This document shows, piece after piece, positions 38,191-46,823 of a stretch of DNA of 64,000 nucleotides (position 1 is its first letter; each line of letters begins with the position of its first letter). Source of the DNA: Methylosinus sp. Ce-a6. GTDB taxonomy: Bacteria; Pseudomonadota; Alphaproteobacteria; Rhizobiales; Beijerinckiaceae. The position numbers and the translations under genes are program-made. The notes beneath the pieces are model-generated. The model had not been told where the DNA came from. It was given only the letters and a program-made list of their open reading frames with translations, and ran no database searches. The DNA is taken from assembly GCF_009811655.1 (NCBI RefSeq), contig NZ_BGJX01000006.1, forward strand, positions 62,001 to 126,000, given 5' to 3'.

Positions 38191-39255
38191 ATGGCGACGA
38201 TCCGAGGCCGGGCCGCCGAGGACGCGCGCCCGCGGGGACGCGCGAAAATGAAGACGCTTCCGCCGAGCGGCGCGATCGTGGGCGATTCGCCCTTTCTGTG
38301 GATCATGCGCTTCGACGCCGACGGCGCCGCGACGCTCGTCGCGAATCAGGACCAGCCGCGGCTCGACGTCGACGACGGCGGCTATGTCTGGGTCCATCTC
38401 AATGTCGCCGATCTGCGCTATCGCGACTGGGTCGCCGGCCGGGAGCAGCTTCCGCCGGAAGCGCGCGCTCTGCTCATCGATCAGGACGGACATCACCGGC
38501 TCGACGCCGACGAGCAGGCGCTCTGGGGCGTGATCGCCGATTATGGCCGCGACCTCGAGCGCGAGGAGGACGTGCTGCGTCCCTTGCGCGTCGTCGTCAC
38601 CGAGCGCTGCATCGTCACCGCCCGTCGCTACGCCGTCGAATCGACGGCCGCCATTCGGCGGGCGGCGCTCGAGGGCCGGCGCCTGCGACGGCCGCTCGAC
38701 CTCTTCGAGGCGCTGGTGACGCAGAGCCTCGTCGCCATGGATATCGGTCTCGACAAGCTGCTCGCCGATTTCAACAAGATCGAAGATCGCGTGCTCGACG
38801 ACGAAACGCATGACGAGCGGCGCGAGCTCGGCGCGCTGCGTCGCCAGACGATCCGCCTGCGGCGCGAGCTCGCCGATGGGCAGCGCGTCTTTTCGCGCGC
38901 GGCGAACTCGCCGAAAATCTCGCCGGGAACCTATGCGGCGCTGCGCCGGTTGACGCAGCGCTTCGATGCGATGCAGCAGGAGTTGCAGGCGGTGGAGGAG
39001 CGCGCGCGCCTGCTGCAGGACGAGATCGTCTCCAATCTCACCGCCGAGACCAATCGCCAGCTCTATGTGCTGACCATTCTCGGCACGCTCTTGATGCCGC
39101 CGACCTTGGTTTCCGGCATCTTCGGCATGAACACGAAGAACCTGTTCTTCGCCGATAATGAGCGGGGCACGCTCTATGCGGCGGCGATCTGCGCGCTATC
39201 GGCGGCGGCGGCTTTTCTCGCGTTGATGTGGATCAGGCGAGACGCGCGGAAGTGA
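38191..39255 (+). CDS. CorA/ZntB-family divalent cation transporter
   Basis: The 354-residue protein has a long cytoplasmic domain (WVHLNVADLRYRDWV, VLRPLRVVVTERCIVTARR, coiled helices up to ~290) and two C-terminal membrane spans. LPP TLVSGIFGMNTKNLFF carries the GMN motif required in CorA-type channels. The last loop resembles ZntB rather than magnesium CorA, so zinc export is the better guess. The first ATG (38191) follows directly after a dispersed repeat; the ATG 19 codons later (38248) is an equally plausible start and is where the family similarity begins. Confidence 0.83.
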   Translation: MATIRGRAAEDARPRGRAKMKTLPPSGAIVGDSPFLWIMRFDADGAATLVANQDQPRLDVDDGGYVWVHLNVADLRYRDWVAGREQLPPEARALLIDQDGHHRLDADEQALWGVIADYGRDLEREEDVLRPLRVVVTERCIVTARRYAVESTAAIRRAALEGRRLRRPLDLFEALVTQSLVAMDIGLDKLLADFNKIEDRVLDDETHDERRELGALRRQTIRLRRELADGQRVFSRAANSPKISPGTYAALRRLTQRFDAMQQELQAVEERARLLQDEIVSNLTAETNRQLYVLTILGTLLMPPTLVSGIFGMNTKNLFFADNERGTLYAAAICALSAAAAFLALMWIRRDARK

Positions 39256-39270
39256 GCCGCGTTTTCCGCC

Positions 39271-39353
39271 GTCAATTGCGAGGAGCGAAGCGACGAAGCA
39301 TTCCAGAGCCGCGGCCCACGGCTGAAGGATTGCTTCGCTTCGCTCGCAATGAC
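39271..39353. repeat. Palindromic repeat of the GTCATTGCGAG type, diverged copy
   Basis: An imperfect 83-bp palindrome, starting GTCAATTGCGAGGAGCGAAG and ending CGCTTCGCTCGCAATGAC, lies between the convergent zntB-like and purQ genes. Better-preserved relatives are at 57785 and (diverged) 60734. It may also serve as a bidirectional terminator. Confidence 0.8.
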
Positions 39354-39426
39354 AAGGCGGAAAGGCTTTCAGGATGATCGATTGAAGCGAGCCTTCGGGC
39401 TCGCTTCGTCTTCGCGCGCGAAGCGA

Positions 39427-40113
39427 TCAAGCCGCCGCGAGGCTCTCGAAGAGGCCACGGCCGTCGATTCCGCCGACCAGCGGATCGATGAGATTCTCCG
39501 GATGCGGCATCAGGCCGAGCACATTGCGCCGCTCGGAATAGATTCCGGCGATGTCGTTGCGCGAGCCGTTGGGGTTGGCCTCGCCGCCCACGCGGCCGAG
39601 CGGATCACAATAGCGGAAGGCGACGAGCCCCTCGCCCTCGAGCCGCGCGATCGTCTCGTCATCGGCCTCGTAATTGCCTTCGCCATGGGCGATCGCCACC
39701 TCGATCGTCTGGCCCTGGCGGTAGTTTCTGGTGAAGGCGGTGTCGGCGCGCTCGACGCGCAAATGCTGCATGCGGCAGACGAAGCGCAGATTGGCGTTGC
39801 GCATCAGCACGCCGGGGAGGAGCCCGCCCTCGCAGAGAATCTGAAAGCCGTTGCAGACGCCGAGCGTCAGCCCGCCGCGCGCGGCATGGGCGCGCACGGC
39901 GTCCATGATCGCAGCGCGCCCGGCGATGGCCCCGCAGCGCAGATAATCGCCATAAGAGAAGCCGCCCGGCAGCACGACGAGATCCGTGCCGGAAGGCAGC
40001 TCGGTCTGCGAATGCCAGACGAGGTCCGGCTCACGCCCGGTCGCCTGGCGAAGCGCCCGCGCCATGTCGCCTTCGCGATTGGAGCCGGGAAAGACGATGA
40101 CGGCGGCTCTCAT
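39427..40113 (-). CDS. purQ: Phosphoribosylformylglycinamidine synthase, glutaminase subunit
   Basis: The 228-residue class I glutamine amidotransferase starts with [15 protein letters not shown] and carries the nucleophile Cys in [10 protein letters not shown]. The later His in GLMPHPENL completes the site. It supplies ammonia for conversion of FGAR to FGAM in purine synthesis, working with PurS and the small-form PurL, which is not in this window. The start overlaps the purS stop in an ATGA. Confidence 0.95.
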   Translation of the reverse strand: MRAAVIVFPGSNREGDMARALRQATGREPDLVWHSQTELPSGTDLVVLPGGFSYGDYLRCGAIAGRAAIMDAVRAHAARGGLTLGVCNGFQILCEGGLLPGVLMRNANLRFVCRMQHLRVERADTAFTRNYRQGQTIEVAIAHGEGNYEADDETIARLEGEGLVAFRYCDPLGRVGGEANPNGSRNDIAGIYSERRNVLGLMPHPENLIDPLVGGIDGRGLFESLAAA

Positions 40114-40355
40114 GGGCTTTGGATCTCGATCTCGAAATTCTCGATGACGGTGTTGGCGAGGAGCTTCTCGCAGGCGGTCCGCAGCCGCGTCTCGGCGAGG
40201 GCGCGGTCGGCGCCGTCGAGCTCTATATCGAACACCTTGCCCTGGCGCACGCCGCCGACGCCCTCGACGCCGAGCGAGGCGAGCGCGCCTTCTATGGCCT
40301 TGCCCTGCGGGTCGAGCACGCCGCTCTTCAAGGTGACGATGACGCGGGCTTTCAT
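40110..40355 (-). CDS. purS: Phosphoribosylformylglycinamidine synthase subunit PurS
   Basis: The 81-residue protein has the PurS pattern: [38 protein letters not shown] and [17 protein letters not shown]. It bridges PurQ and PurL. ATG 40353-40355 is chosen because the family begins MKARV; the upstream extension of the frame is not conserved in kind. It is translationally coupled to purQ. Confidence 0.95.
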   Translation of the reverse strand: MKARVIVTLKSGVLDPQGKAIEGALASLGVEGVGGVRQGKVFDIELDGADRALAETRLRTACEKLLANTVIENFEIEIQSP

Positions 40356-40526
40356 GCGGCTTTCCTGTTTCGGCTGCAAAAGGCTGGCCGCAGGGTTAGC
40401 GGGGGACGCGCCGGAGCGCAAGCCGTTCGGGCCTGGGCCTGCGCTCCGCCGCAGCGGCCTCGGGCGAGGCCGCGACTTTCGCCCGTGGCGGCCCGGCGTG
40501 GACAGACGGCCTCGCTCATTCTATTC

Positions 40527-40871
40527 ATGAGCCTCCGCATCGGGCTCGAAATCGCCATGCTGAGACTGCTCATCCGTTTTCTCGGGCTGATCCTGCTGGC
40601 CGGCGGATTCGCGGCCCTCATCGTCGACGGCACGCGCTCGCTCGCCGGCGACGGGCTCCATGTCACGGCGCTCAGCGAAGGCGCGGCCGATCTTTTCCCC
40701 GCTCAGATGAAGGCGTTTCGCATCGCCGTCGAGAAGGCGCCGCAGTTCTGGGGCCCTGTCGTTTTCACCCTGCTGCTCGCGCCTTTGAGCCTCACCCTCA
40801 CCGCCCTCGGCGGCCTGCTCATTGCATTGAGCCGAAAGCGCCGCCGGGCGATCGATTATCCCTTGCGCTGA
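40527..40871 (+). CDS. Small two-span membrane protein
   Basis: The 114-residue frame from ATG 40527 (or 40557) encodes a membrane span (LLIRFLGLILLAGGFAALIVDG), a short loop with VTALSEGAADLFPAQMKAFRIAVEK, and a second span (FWGPVVFTLLLAPLSLTLTALGGLLIAL) ending in a positive RKRRR tail. It resembles widespread unnamed alphaproteobacterial inner-membrane proteins. I cannot assign a function. It lies just upstream of msrA and may be cotranscribed with it. Confidence 0.72.
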   Translation: MSLRIGLEIAMLRLLIRFLGLILLAGGFAALIVDGTRSLAGDGLHVTALSEGAADLFPAQMKAFRIAVEKAPQFWGPVVFTLLLAPLSLTLTALGGLLIALSRKRRRAIDYPLR

Positions 40872-40943
40872 CCGCCCTTTCGCCGCCGGCGCCGCAGGGC
40901 CATATCCCGTGGCGTGGCGCGCGGCAGCGAGAGGTCGACCGAC

Positions 40944-41525
40944 ATGAGCGAGCATTTCGTCAACCACCGGCCGATTCACGGCCCCTTCCCGGCCGGGCTG
41001 GAACAGGCCGTCTTCGGGCTCGGCTGTTTCTGGGGCGCGGAGCGGCGCTTCTGGAAGCTCGGGGACGGCGTCTATGCGACCGCCGTGGGCTATGCCGGCG
41101 GAACGACGGAAAACCCAACTTACAAGGAGGTCTGCGCCGGACGCAGCTTCCATGCGGAAGTGGTGCTCGTCGTCTTCGACCCCGCGAAAATCTCCTATGA
41201 GGAGCTGCTGCGCGTCTTTTGGGAGAGCCACGACCCGACGCAGGGCAACCGGCAGGGCAATGACATCGGCACGCAGTATCGCTCTGTGATCTTCTGCTAT
41301 TCGGACGAGCAGCTGCGGCTCGCCGAGGCCTCGCGGCGCGGCTATGGCGAGGCGCTCGCGGCCAAGGGCTTCGGGCCGATCACGACGCAGATCGCGCCGG
41401 CCCCGCCCTTCCATTACGCCGAGGATTATCACCAGCAATATCTGGCCAAGAATCCGGACGGCTATTGCGGCCTCGGCGGCACGGGCGTCGCCTGCCCCGT
41501 CGGGCTCGGCGTCGATCCGGCCTGA
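40944..41525 (+). CDS. msrA: Peptide-methionine (S)-S-oxide reductase
   Basis: The protein (193 aa) carries the MsrA active site [13 protein letters not shown] (catalytic Cys 28), [42 protein letters not shown] and [17 protein letters not shown]-terminal GVACPVG provides a resolving Cys. It repairs oxidised methionine in proteins using thioredoxin. ATG 40944 has GAGAGGT upstream and is preferred over the in-frame start 10 codons earlier. Confidence 0.95.
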   Translation: MSEHFVNHRPIHGPFPAGLEQAVFGLGCFWGAERRFWKLGDGVYATAVGYAGGTTENPTYKEVCAGRSFHAEVVLVVFDPAKISYEELLRVFWESHDPTQGNRQGNDIGTQYRSVIFCYSDEQLRLAEASRRGYGEALAAKGFGPITTQIAPAPPFHYAEDYHQQYLAKNPDGYCGLGGTGVACPVGLGVDPA

Positions 41526-41547
41526 CGCTCGGCTGAATCTATTTCAC

Positions 41548-42462
41548 CTATTTCGCCTTCAACACCTGGCGGCATTCGGCCGGGAGCTTGGCCATGGTCA
41601 TGGGCGGCCAGGTCTTGGCGGGTTTCTTGGGGTGCAGCGCTTCGTCGGTGAACCACCAGGCGAGCGAAGCGTCGCAGCCGTCGCCGGGCGGCGTCGGATC
41701 CTGATCCACGCAGCTCTCCGCGCCGCGCGGGCAATAGAGCCGGATATGAAAATGGTAGTTGTGCCCGAACATCGGGCGCACCTTGGCGAGCCAGGAGCGG
41801 TCGCCCGTCGCCTGACGGCACAGCGCCCTCTTGATGGCGGCGTTGACGAAAATGCGCTGCACCTCCGGCGCGCGCGCCGTCGTCCGCAGCACGGCGAGCT
41901 GGCCCTCGGTCCAGACGTTCGGATCGATGTCGAGCCGGTCCTCGCGCACCATGTCGGTCGCCGATATCTCCTCCCTTTCGGCGCGGGTCAGCTCCCGCTG
42001 CGGCATGGGGGTGAGCCATATGTCGGCGTCGAGCCCGATCTGATGGGAGGCGTGGCCGGTGAGCATCGGCCCGCCGCGCGGCTGCGAAATATCGCCGATG
42101 AGCAGGCCCGGCCAGCCGGAGGCCTGCGCCGCCGCCGGCGCGAGGCGCTGCAGAAAGGCGATGAGCGCCGGATGGCCCCAGAAACGATTGCGCGAGAGCC
42201 GCATGATCTGCCAGTTCGGGCCGTTCGCCGGCAGTGGCTCGGCGCCGGCGAGACAGCCATGCGAATAGAAGCCGATCGGGTCCGGATCGAGGGGCGCCGG
42301 ATCGCTCGCGCGGCCAAAGAGCTCCTTGGCCGGCGTCGAAGGATCGTCTGGACGGGCGATGGGCGGCAAGGGCTCGGGGCGCAACGTCCCCTTGTCTTGC
42401 GCGAAGGCCGCTCCCGCGGCGGCGAGCACGAGAGCGAATGCGGCCGATCTCTTGTCGATCAT
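41548..42462 (-). CDS. mepA: Penicillin-insensitive murein endopeptidase
   Basis: The 304-residue exported protein has a signal peptide (AAFALVLAAAGAAFAQ) and the M74 peptidase pattern: GPNWQIMRLSRNRFWGHPALI, GDISQPRGGPMLTGHASHQIGLDADIW with zinc ligands His and Asp, and a late HNYHFHIRLYCP with the H-x-H ligand pair. MepA cuts D-Ala-meso-DAP cross-links in peptidoglycan in the periplasm. ATG 42460-42462 is the start because the signal peptide begins there. It is convergent with msrA, with 22 bases between the stops. Confidence 0.92.
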   Translation of the reverse strand: MIDKRSAAFALVLAAAGAAFAQDKGTLRPEPLPPIARPDDPSTPAKELFGRASDPAPLDPDPIGFYSHGCLAGAEPLPANGPNWQIMRLSRNRFWGHPALIAFLQRLAPAAAQASGWPGLLIGDISQPRGGPMLTGHASHQIGLDADIWLTPMPQRELTRAEREEISATDMVREDRLDIDPNVWTEGQLAVLRTTARAPEVQRIFVNAAIKRALCRQATGDRSWLAKVRPMFGHNYHFHIRLYCPRGAESCVDQDPTPPGDGCDASLAWWFTDEALHPKKPAKTWPPMTMAKLPAECRQVLKAK

Positions 42463-42704
42463 GTCAGCGGGCTTCCGTGGCGAAGCGAGGAAGAGGAGTC
42501 GAGAATCGCTCGGATTCTGGTCGCTTTTCGGTCTTTTCGCCAGCCCGGCCCCGCAAGGCGAAGAAAAGGTGACGCGTCTCACCGCAATTTTGCGCTTTCG
42601 CGTCAACCTTACCCTCGGATATAGGTTGCCCCTACGTGGGGACCACGATTTTATGCCGCCCTAACTGTGCGGCGTGTGTCTCGTGTTCACGGGGAGTGTT
42701 CGTG

Positions 42705-43283
42705 ATGCGTTGTTTCAAAGCCCTCGTGCTCGTTTTCGCGGCGATGATCGCTTCGATCGGCGCGGCGCAGGCGACCGTGCAAATCCACATCGATCTCTCC
42801 ACTCAGAGGATGCGGGTCGAGTCCTCCAAGGGCTCCTATAGCTGGCCGGTTTCGACGGCGCGCGCCGGCTATGTGACGCCGCGCGGCGTTTATGCGCCGA
42901 CCGGCCTGCAGAAAATGCATTATTCGCGCAAATACCATATGTCGCCGATGCCGCATTCGATTTTCTTCAACGGCGGCTATGCGATCCACGGCACCTATGC
43001 GACGGGCGCGCTCGGCCGTCCGGCCTCGCATGGCTGCGTGCGCATCGCGCCGGGCAACGCCGCGACGCTCTACAAGCTCGTGCAGGAGGAGGGCGCGCAA
43101 ATCTCCATCACCGGCTCGTCGCCCACGCGCTACGCCGCGCATAAGACGCATCGGACCCGGCTCGCCAAGCTGCATCGCCCGCATCGCTCTCATGCGCTCG
43201 CCTATGCGCCGCATCGCTATCATTCGATCAGCAGCGTGAAGACCTGGCAGGCCGCGCCGATGACCAGTCCGTTCGGCAACTGA
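42705..43283 (+). CDS. L,D-transpeptidase (YkuD domain), exported
   Basis: The 192-residue protein has a signal peptide (CFKALVLVFAAMIASIGAAQA) followed by a YkuD domain: VQIHIDLSTQRMRVESSKGSYSW, the His-containing HGTYATGALGRPASHGCVRI with catalytic Cys, and ITGS. It catalyses 3-3 cross-links or anchors proteins to peptidoglycan. The C-terminal ~55 residues are rich in His, Arg and Ala (HKTHRTRLAKLHRPHRSHA), a basic tail that may bind the wall or outer membrane. ATG 42705 is chosen for the signal peptide and the GGGGAG upstream. Confidence 0.9.
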   Translation: MRCFKALVLVFAAMIASIGAAQATVQIHIDLSTQRMRVESSKGSYSWPVSTARAGYVTPRGVYAPTGLQKMHYSRKYHMSPMPHSIFFNGGYAIHGTYATGALGRPASHGCVRIAPGNAATLYKLVQEEGAQISITGSSPTRYAAHKTHRTRLAKLHRPHRSHALAYAPHRYHSISSVKTWQAAPMTSPFGN

Positions 43284-43298
43284 CGAAGCCGCGCATCC

Positions 43299-43440
43299 GC
43301 TCTAGGCGCTGTTTGGACGAGTTGCCCGAGCCATGGGACTGTCGCGGCGAGAGCGATGACGGCGAGATAGTCTTGGCGCCGTCTTTTTTCGTATCTGGCG
43401 GCGACGCGCCTGAACTGCTCGAGCTTTGCTGAAATCTAGC
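43299..43440 (-). pseudogene. IS5-family transposase C-terminal remnant
   Basis: Read leftward, the segment encodes KLEQFRRVAARYEKRRRQDYLAVIALAA, the conserved C-terminal helix block of IS5-group transposases (normally R/K-Q-FRR-x-AxRYDKxxxxxLxxxxLA). It starts and ends at CTAG sites (43299-43303 region and 43437), contains no catalytic DDE residues and is plainly a relic. Confidence 0.7.
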
Positions 43441-43821
43441 AATTCGATCCGGTGGCGTTCGACGTTAGAGCGGCTTTGTCGGGAAGGGGGGTTCGGGATG
43501 ACGGCTCGTGCGCCTCTTTCCGCGACGACGCTTGCGTAGCGCGTCGGAATCATAGCGCTTTTGCTTGCGGCGCGTCGCCGCCGTTCGCGGCAGAAGGTGG
43601 CCCGGCGAAGCCGGGTCGGACAAGGGCCCGTCGCCGCATTCGCGTCTTTCTCGTGTCCTTTGCGCCTTCGTGGTTTCGCCACAAGGACACGCAGCGCCCT
43701 CGACCCTCGTCGACGCGAGGGCCGCCTTCTCCCAAACGAGTGGGAGAAGGAGCGCGCGATCTCCGGCGTCCTTTGCGGAGACGGCCGGGGACCGCGCGAG
43801 GCCATCATGCGGAAGTCGTTC
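43441..43821. other. Intergenic region downstream of rpsA
   Basis: About 380 bp with no convincing gene. It holds a hairpin CTTCTCCCAAACGAGTGGGAGAAG near 43730-43753 (8-9 bp arms) that may end the rpsA transcript, and repetitive GTGTCCTTTGCGCC-like sequence also seen near 18600. Confidence 0.5.
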
Positions 43822-45546
43822 TTACTTCTTCGGCCCTTCCTCGCGCGCCTTCAGAGCCGCGCCGAGAATGTCGCCGAGCGAGGCGCCCGAATCGGCGGAG
43901 CCGTATTGGGCGATCGCCTCCTTCTCCTCGGCCACTTCCAGCGCCTTGATCGACACGGCGACCTTGCGCGCCTTGCGGTCGAACAAAGTGACGCGGGCGT
44001 CCACCTTCTCGCCGACGGCGAAACGCTCCGGACGCTGATCCGCGCGGTCGCGCGCCAGCTCGTTGCGCTTGATGAAGGTGGTGAGGTCGGTGCCGGTGAT
44101 CTTCACCTCGAGACCGGCCTCCTTCACCTCGAGCACCTCGGTGGTGACGACAGCGCCCTTCTTCACCTCGCCCGCGCCCTCTTCCGAGATCGAGGCGAAT
44201 GGGTCATTGGCGAGCTGCTTCACGCCGAGCGAGATGCGCTCCTTCTCTATGTCGACGTCGAGCACCTGGGCGGTGATGACATCGCCCTTCTTATACTCTT
44301 CGATGACCTGCTCGCCGGGGCGGTTCCAGTCGAGATCGGAGAGATGGACCATGCCGTCCACATCGCCGTCGAGGCCGATGAACAGGCCGAATTCGGTCTT
44401 GTTCTTGACCTCGCCGCTGACGGTGGAGCCTTGCGGATGCTTCTCGGCGAAGGCCTCCCACGGATTTTGCAGCGTCTGCTTGAGACCGAGCGAGATGCGG
44501 CGCTTGACCGGATCGACCTCGAGCACCTGGACGTCGACCTCCTGGCTCGTCGCGACGATCTTGCCGGGATGCACGTTCTTCTTCGTCCAGGACATTTCCG
44601 AGACGTGGACGAGGCCCTCGATGCCCGGCTCCAGCTCCACGAAGGCGCCGTAGTCGGTGATGTTGGTGACGCGGCCGTGGAACTTGGCGCCGATCGGATA
44701 TTTCGCCTCTATGCCCTGCCACGGATCCTCGAGCAGCTGCTTCATGCCGAGCGAGATGCGGTGCGTCTCGTGATTGATCTTGATGATCTTCACGCGCACG
44801 GTCTGGCCGATGGACAGAACCTCGCTCGGATGATTGACGCGCCGCCAGGCGACGTCGGTGACGTGCAGCAGGCCGTCGATGCCGCCGAGGTCCACGAAAG
44901 CGCCGTAATCGGTGATGTTCTTGACGACGCCCTCGATGACCTGCCCCTCCTCGAGATTGGCCACGATCTCGTGACGCTGCTCGGCGCGGCTCTCCTCGAG
45001 CACGGTGCGGCGCGACACGACGATATTGCCGCGGCGGCGGTCCATCTTCAGAATATGGAAGGGCTGCGGCACATTCATCAGCGGGCCGACGTCGCGGATC
45101 GGACGAATGTCCACCTGGCTGCGCGGCAGGAAGGCCACGGCGCCGTCGAGATCGACGGTGAAGCCGCCCTTGACCTGATTGAAGATCACGCCCTCGACCT
45201 TCTCATTGTTCTCGAAGGCCTTCTCGAGCTTGACCCAGCTCTCCTCGCGACGCGCCTTGTCGCGCGAGATGACGGCTTCGCCGAGCGCATTCTCGATGCG
45301 CTCGAGATAGACCTCGACCTCCTCGCCCACCTTCGGGGCCGGGTCGCGGCCGAAGCCGGTGAATTCCTTGAGGGCGACGCGCCCTTCGGTCTTGAGGCCC
45401 ACATCGATGACGGCGACGTCCTTCTCGATGGCGACCACGCGGCCCTTGATGACGGAACCCTCGAAAGCCTCGTTCTGGCCGTAGCTTTCTTCGAGCAGGG
45501 CGGCAAAGTCCTCGCGCGACGGGGCGCGCTGTGTTGAAGTCGACAT
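43822..45546 (-). CDS. rpsA: 30S ribosomal protein S1
   Basis: The 574-residue protein contains six S1 RNA-binding repeats, recognisable by recurring GxVxNITDYGAFVDLG/ELE blocks (VKNITDYGAFVDLGGIDGLLH, VTNITDYGAFVELEPGIEGLVH, VKNKTEFGLFIGLDGDVDGMVH). The N-terminal two repeats are diverged and bind the ribosome; the rest bind mRNA. ATG 45544-45546 begins MSTSTQRAPSREDFAALLEES, a typical alphaproteobacterial S1 start, with an AGGAGAACGC leader. It is a single-gene unit here; cmk, often upstream, is not in this window. Confidence 0.96.
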   Translation of the reverse strand: MSTSTQRAPSREDFAALLEESYGQNEAFEGSVIKGRVVAIEKDVAVIDVGLKTEGRVALKEFTGFGRDPAPKVGEEVEVYLERIENALGEAVISRDKARREESWVKLEKAFENNEKVEGVIFNQVKGGFTVDLDGAVAFLPRSQVDIRPIRDVGPLMNVPQPFHILKMDRRRGNIVVSRRTVLEESRAEQRHEIVANLEEGQVIEGVVKNITDYGAFVDLGGIDGLLHVTDVAWRRVNHPSEVLSIGQTVRVKIIKINHETHRISLGMKQLLEDPWQGIEAKYPIGAKFHGRVTNITDYGAFVELEPGIEGLVHVSEMSWTKKNVHPGKIVATSQEVDVQVLEVDPVKRRISLGLKQTLQNPWEAFAEKHPQGSTVSGEVKNKTEFGLFIGLDGDVDGMVHLSDLDWNRPGEQVIEEYKKGDVITAQVLDVDIEKERISLGVKQLANDPFASISEEGAGEVKKGAVVTTEVLEVKEAGLEVKITGTDLTTFIKRNELARDRADQRPERFAVGEKVDARVTLFDRKARKVAVSIKALEVAEEKEAIAQYGSADSGASLGDILGAALKAREEGPKK

Positions 45547-45943
45547 GCGTTCTCCTGGGAAGCCCTTTCGGGGGCGGCGCCGGCTTGGGGTTGGCGTTGC
45601 GGATCGGACGTCTTCGATCGGAGGTCTCCGCCGCCGCCGAGGCGGGGCAAGGGACGAGAGTTCTGCTGAGAGAACCGGCCGGCGCGGCCCGATCGAAAAT
45701 GTCCGGGTTTGCAAAAACGATAGAGGCTGGAAGGGAAACCCCGCCAGCCATCCACATATAAATTATCAGCCCATCGGGCCGCGGGCAAGGGCGCTATTCA
45801 TCCCTGGAAACGGCTCGGTAAAGGCCACGGCCGTCGCTGAACCGCCTGCGGGCTATGTCCTGGCCGAATTTCCGACGCGCCCGCCACAAACCGGGCCGCG
45901 ACTGTCGTGGAAATGCGGCGTCGCGCATCTCACCGTGACGGCG
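45547..45943. other. rpsA leader and intergenic region, ~400 bp
   Basis: This stretch should contain the rpsA promoter and 5' leader (S1 often autoregulates through its leader). I see no gene in it and no hairpin that I can tie to control. Confidence 0.4.
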
Positions 45944-45946
45944 CGA

Positions 45947-46744
45947 TCAGAAATAACCGAACTTCGTTCCCTGCACGCTCAGCAACAGGCTCGCGTCGAG
46001 GCCGAAGCTCGACCCCGAGCCCGACGTGTCGAACAGCGTCGAGAGCAGCGAGCTCTGCGAATTGGCGTCGCCGCCATTATTGTAGTCATATTGGGCGGCG
46101 AAGCGCGAGATGAACTGCTGCAGCTTGGCCGGGTCCTTGAAATCGTCGAGATTCACCTTCGACGACAGCAGTCGATATTGCGTGTCGATCGACTGCGAGG
46201 AGGTGAGCGGCGAGAGGCCGAGCGCGGTCTGGACGACGGTCAATATATTCCTGTCGGCCAGAATGCCGTAGACGCTCGTCAGAGCCGGCGCGTGCTGCCG
46301 GAAATAGAGCGCGAGCTGCACGCCCGGATTCTGCTGGCCCTGATTCGTCTCCAGCGCCTGCTCCGTATAGCGGCTCACCACATTGTCCACGAGCGTCGCG
46401 GAGCTCGTCGTCGGCTCGCCATTGCCGGCGAAATCGAAGGCCGTCGCAAAAGCCTTGATATTGGCGTTGCTGATCGTGTTGGCGAGCGCCGAGCTGTTGG
46501 AGACGCCGCCCTCCAGCACCTTCTGCATCAGGCCCTTGGCGTAGGTCATGCTGCCGAGGCTGAAGGCGGTCATCGCGTAATTGAAGAGCCGCGAGTCCTT
46601 CATGAAGGCGTCGACCGACGTCACCTTACCGATATGGTCCTTGAAATATTGCGTCTGCGTCGCGACCTCCGGCGATTTCGCGGTCATCGCCTGCCATTGC
46701 GCCTGATTATTGGCGATCTGCAGATAGGTGGAGAGCGTCGTCAT
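45947..46744 (-). CDS. DUF1217-domain protein (flagellum-associated family)
   Basis: The 265-residue protein begins MTTLSTYLQIANNQAQWQAMTAKSPEV and has the helical pattern QTQYFKDHIGKVTSVDAFMKDSRLFNYAMTAFSLGSMTYAKGLMQKVLEGGV. The order is repeated in the second half, as in DUF1217 proteins. In rhizobia such genes lie near flagellar loci and some are needed for motility, but no flagellar gene is present here, so that link is indirect. ATG 46742-46744 is preferred over a start 16 codons upstream because it matches the family start. Confidence 0.8.
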   Translation of the reverse strand: MTTLSTYLQIANNQAQWQAMTAKSPEVATQTQYFKDHIGKVTSVDAFMKDSRLFNYAMTAFSLGSMTYAKGLMQKVLEGGVSNSSALANTISNANIKAFATAFDFAGNGEPTTSSATLVDNVVSRYTEQALETNQGQQNPGVQLALYFRQHAPALTSVYGILADRNILTVVQTALGLSPLTSSQSIDTQYRLLSSKVNLDDFKDPAKLQQFISRFAAQYDYNNGGDANSQSSLLSTLFDTSGSGSSFGLDASLLLSVQGTKFGYF

Positions 46745-46823
46745 GAAGACATTCCAGAGGGCTGGTCCGCCGAAAGGCTGGCCCTCCATCATGCGCCGGA
46801 CGGTCTTGACGAAATGTTAAGGT

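Noticed and set aside
43561..45537. A rightward frame opposite rpsA
   Set aside because: The leftward reading has six S1 domains. The antisense frame is an L/D/A/H-rich shadow.
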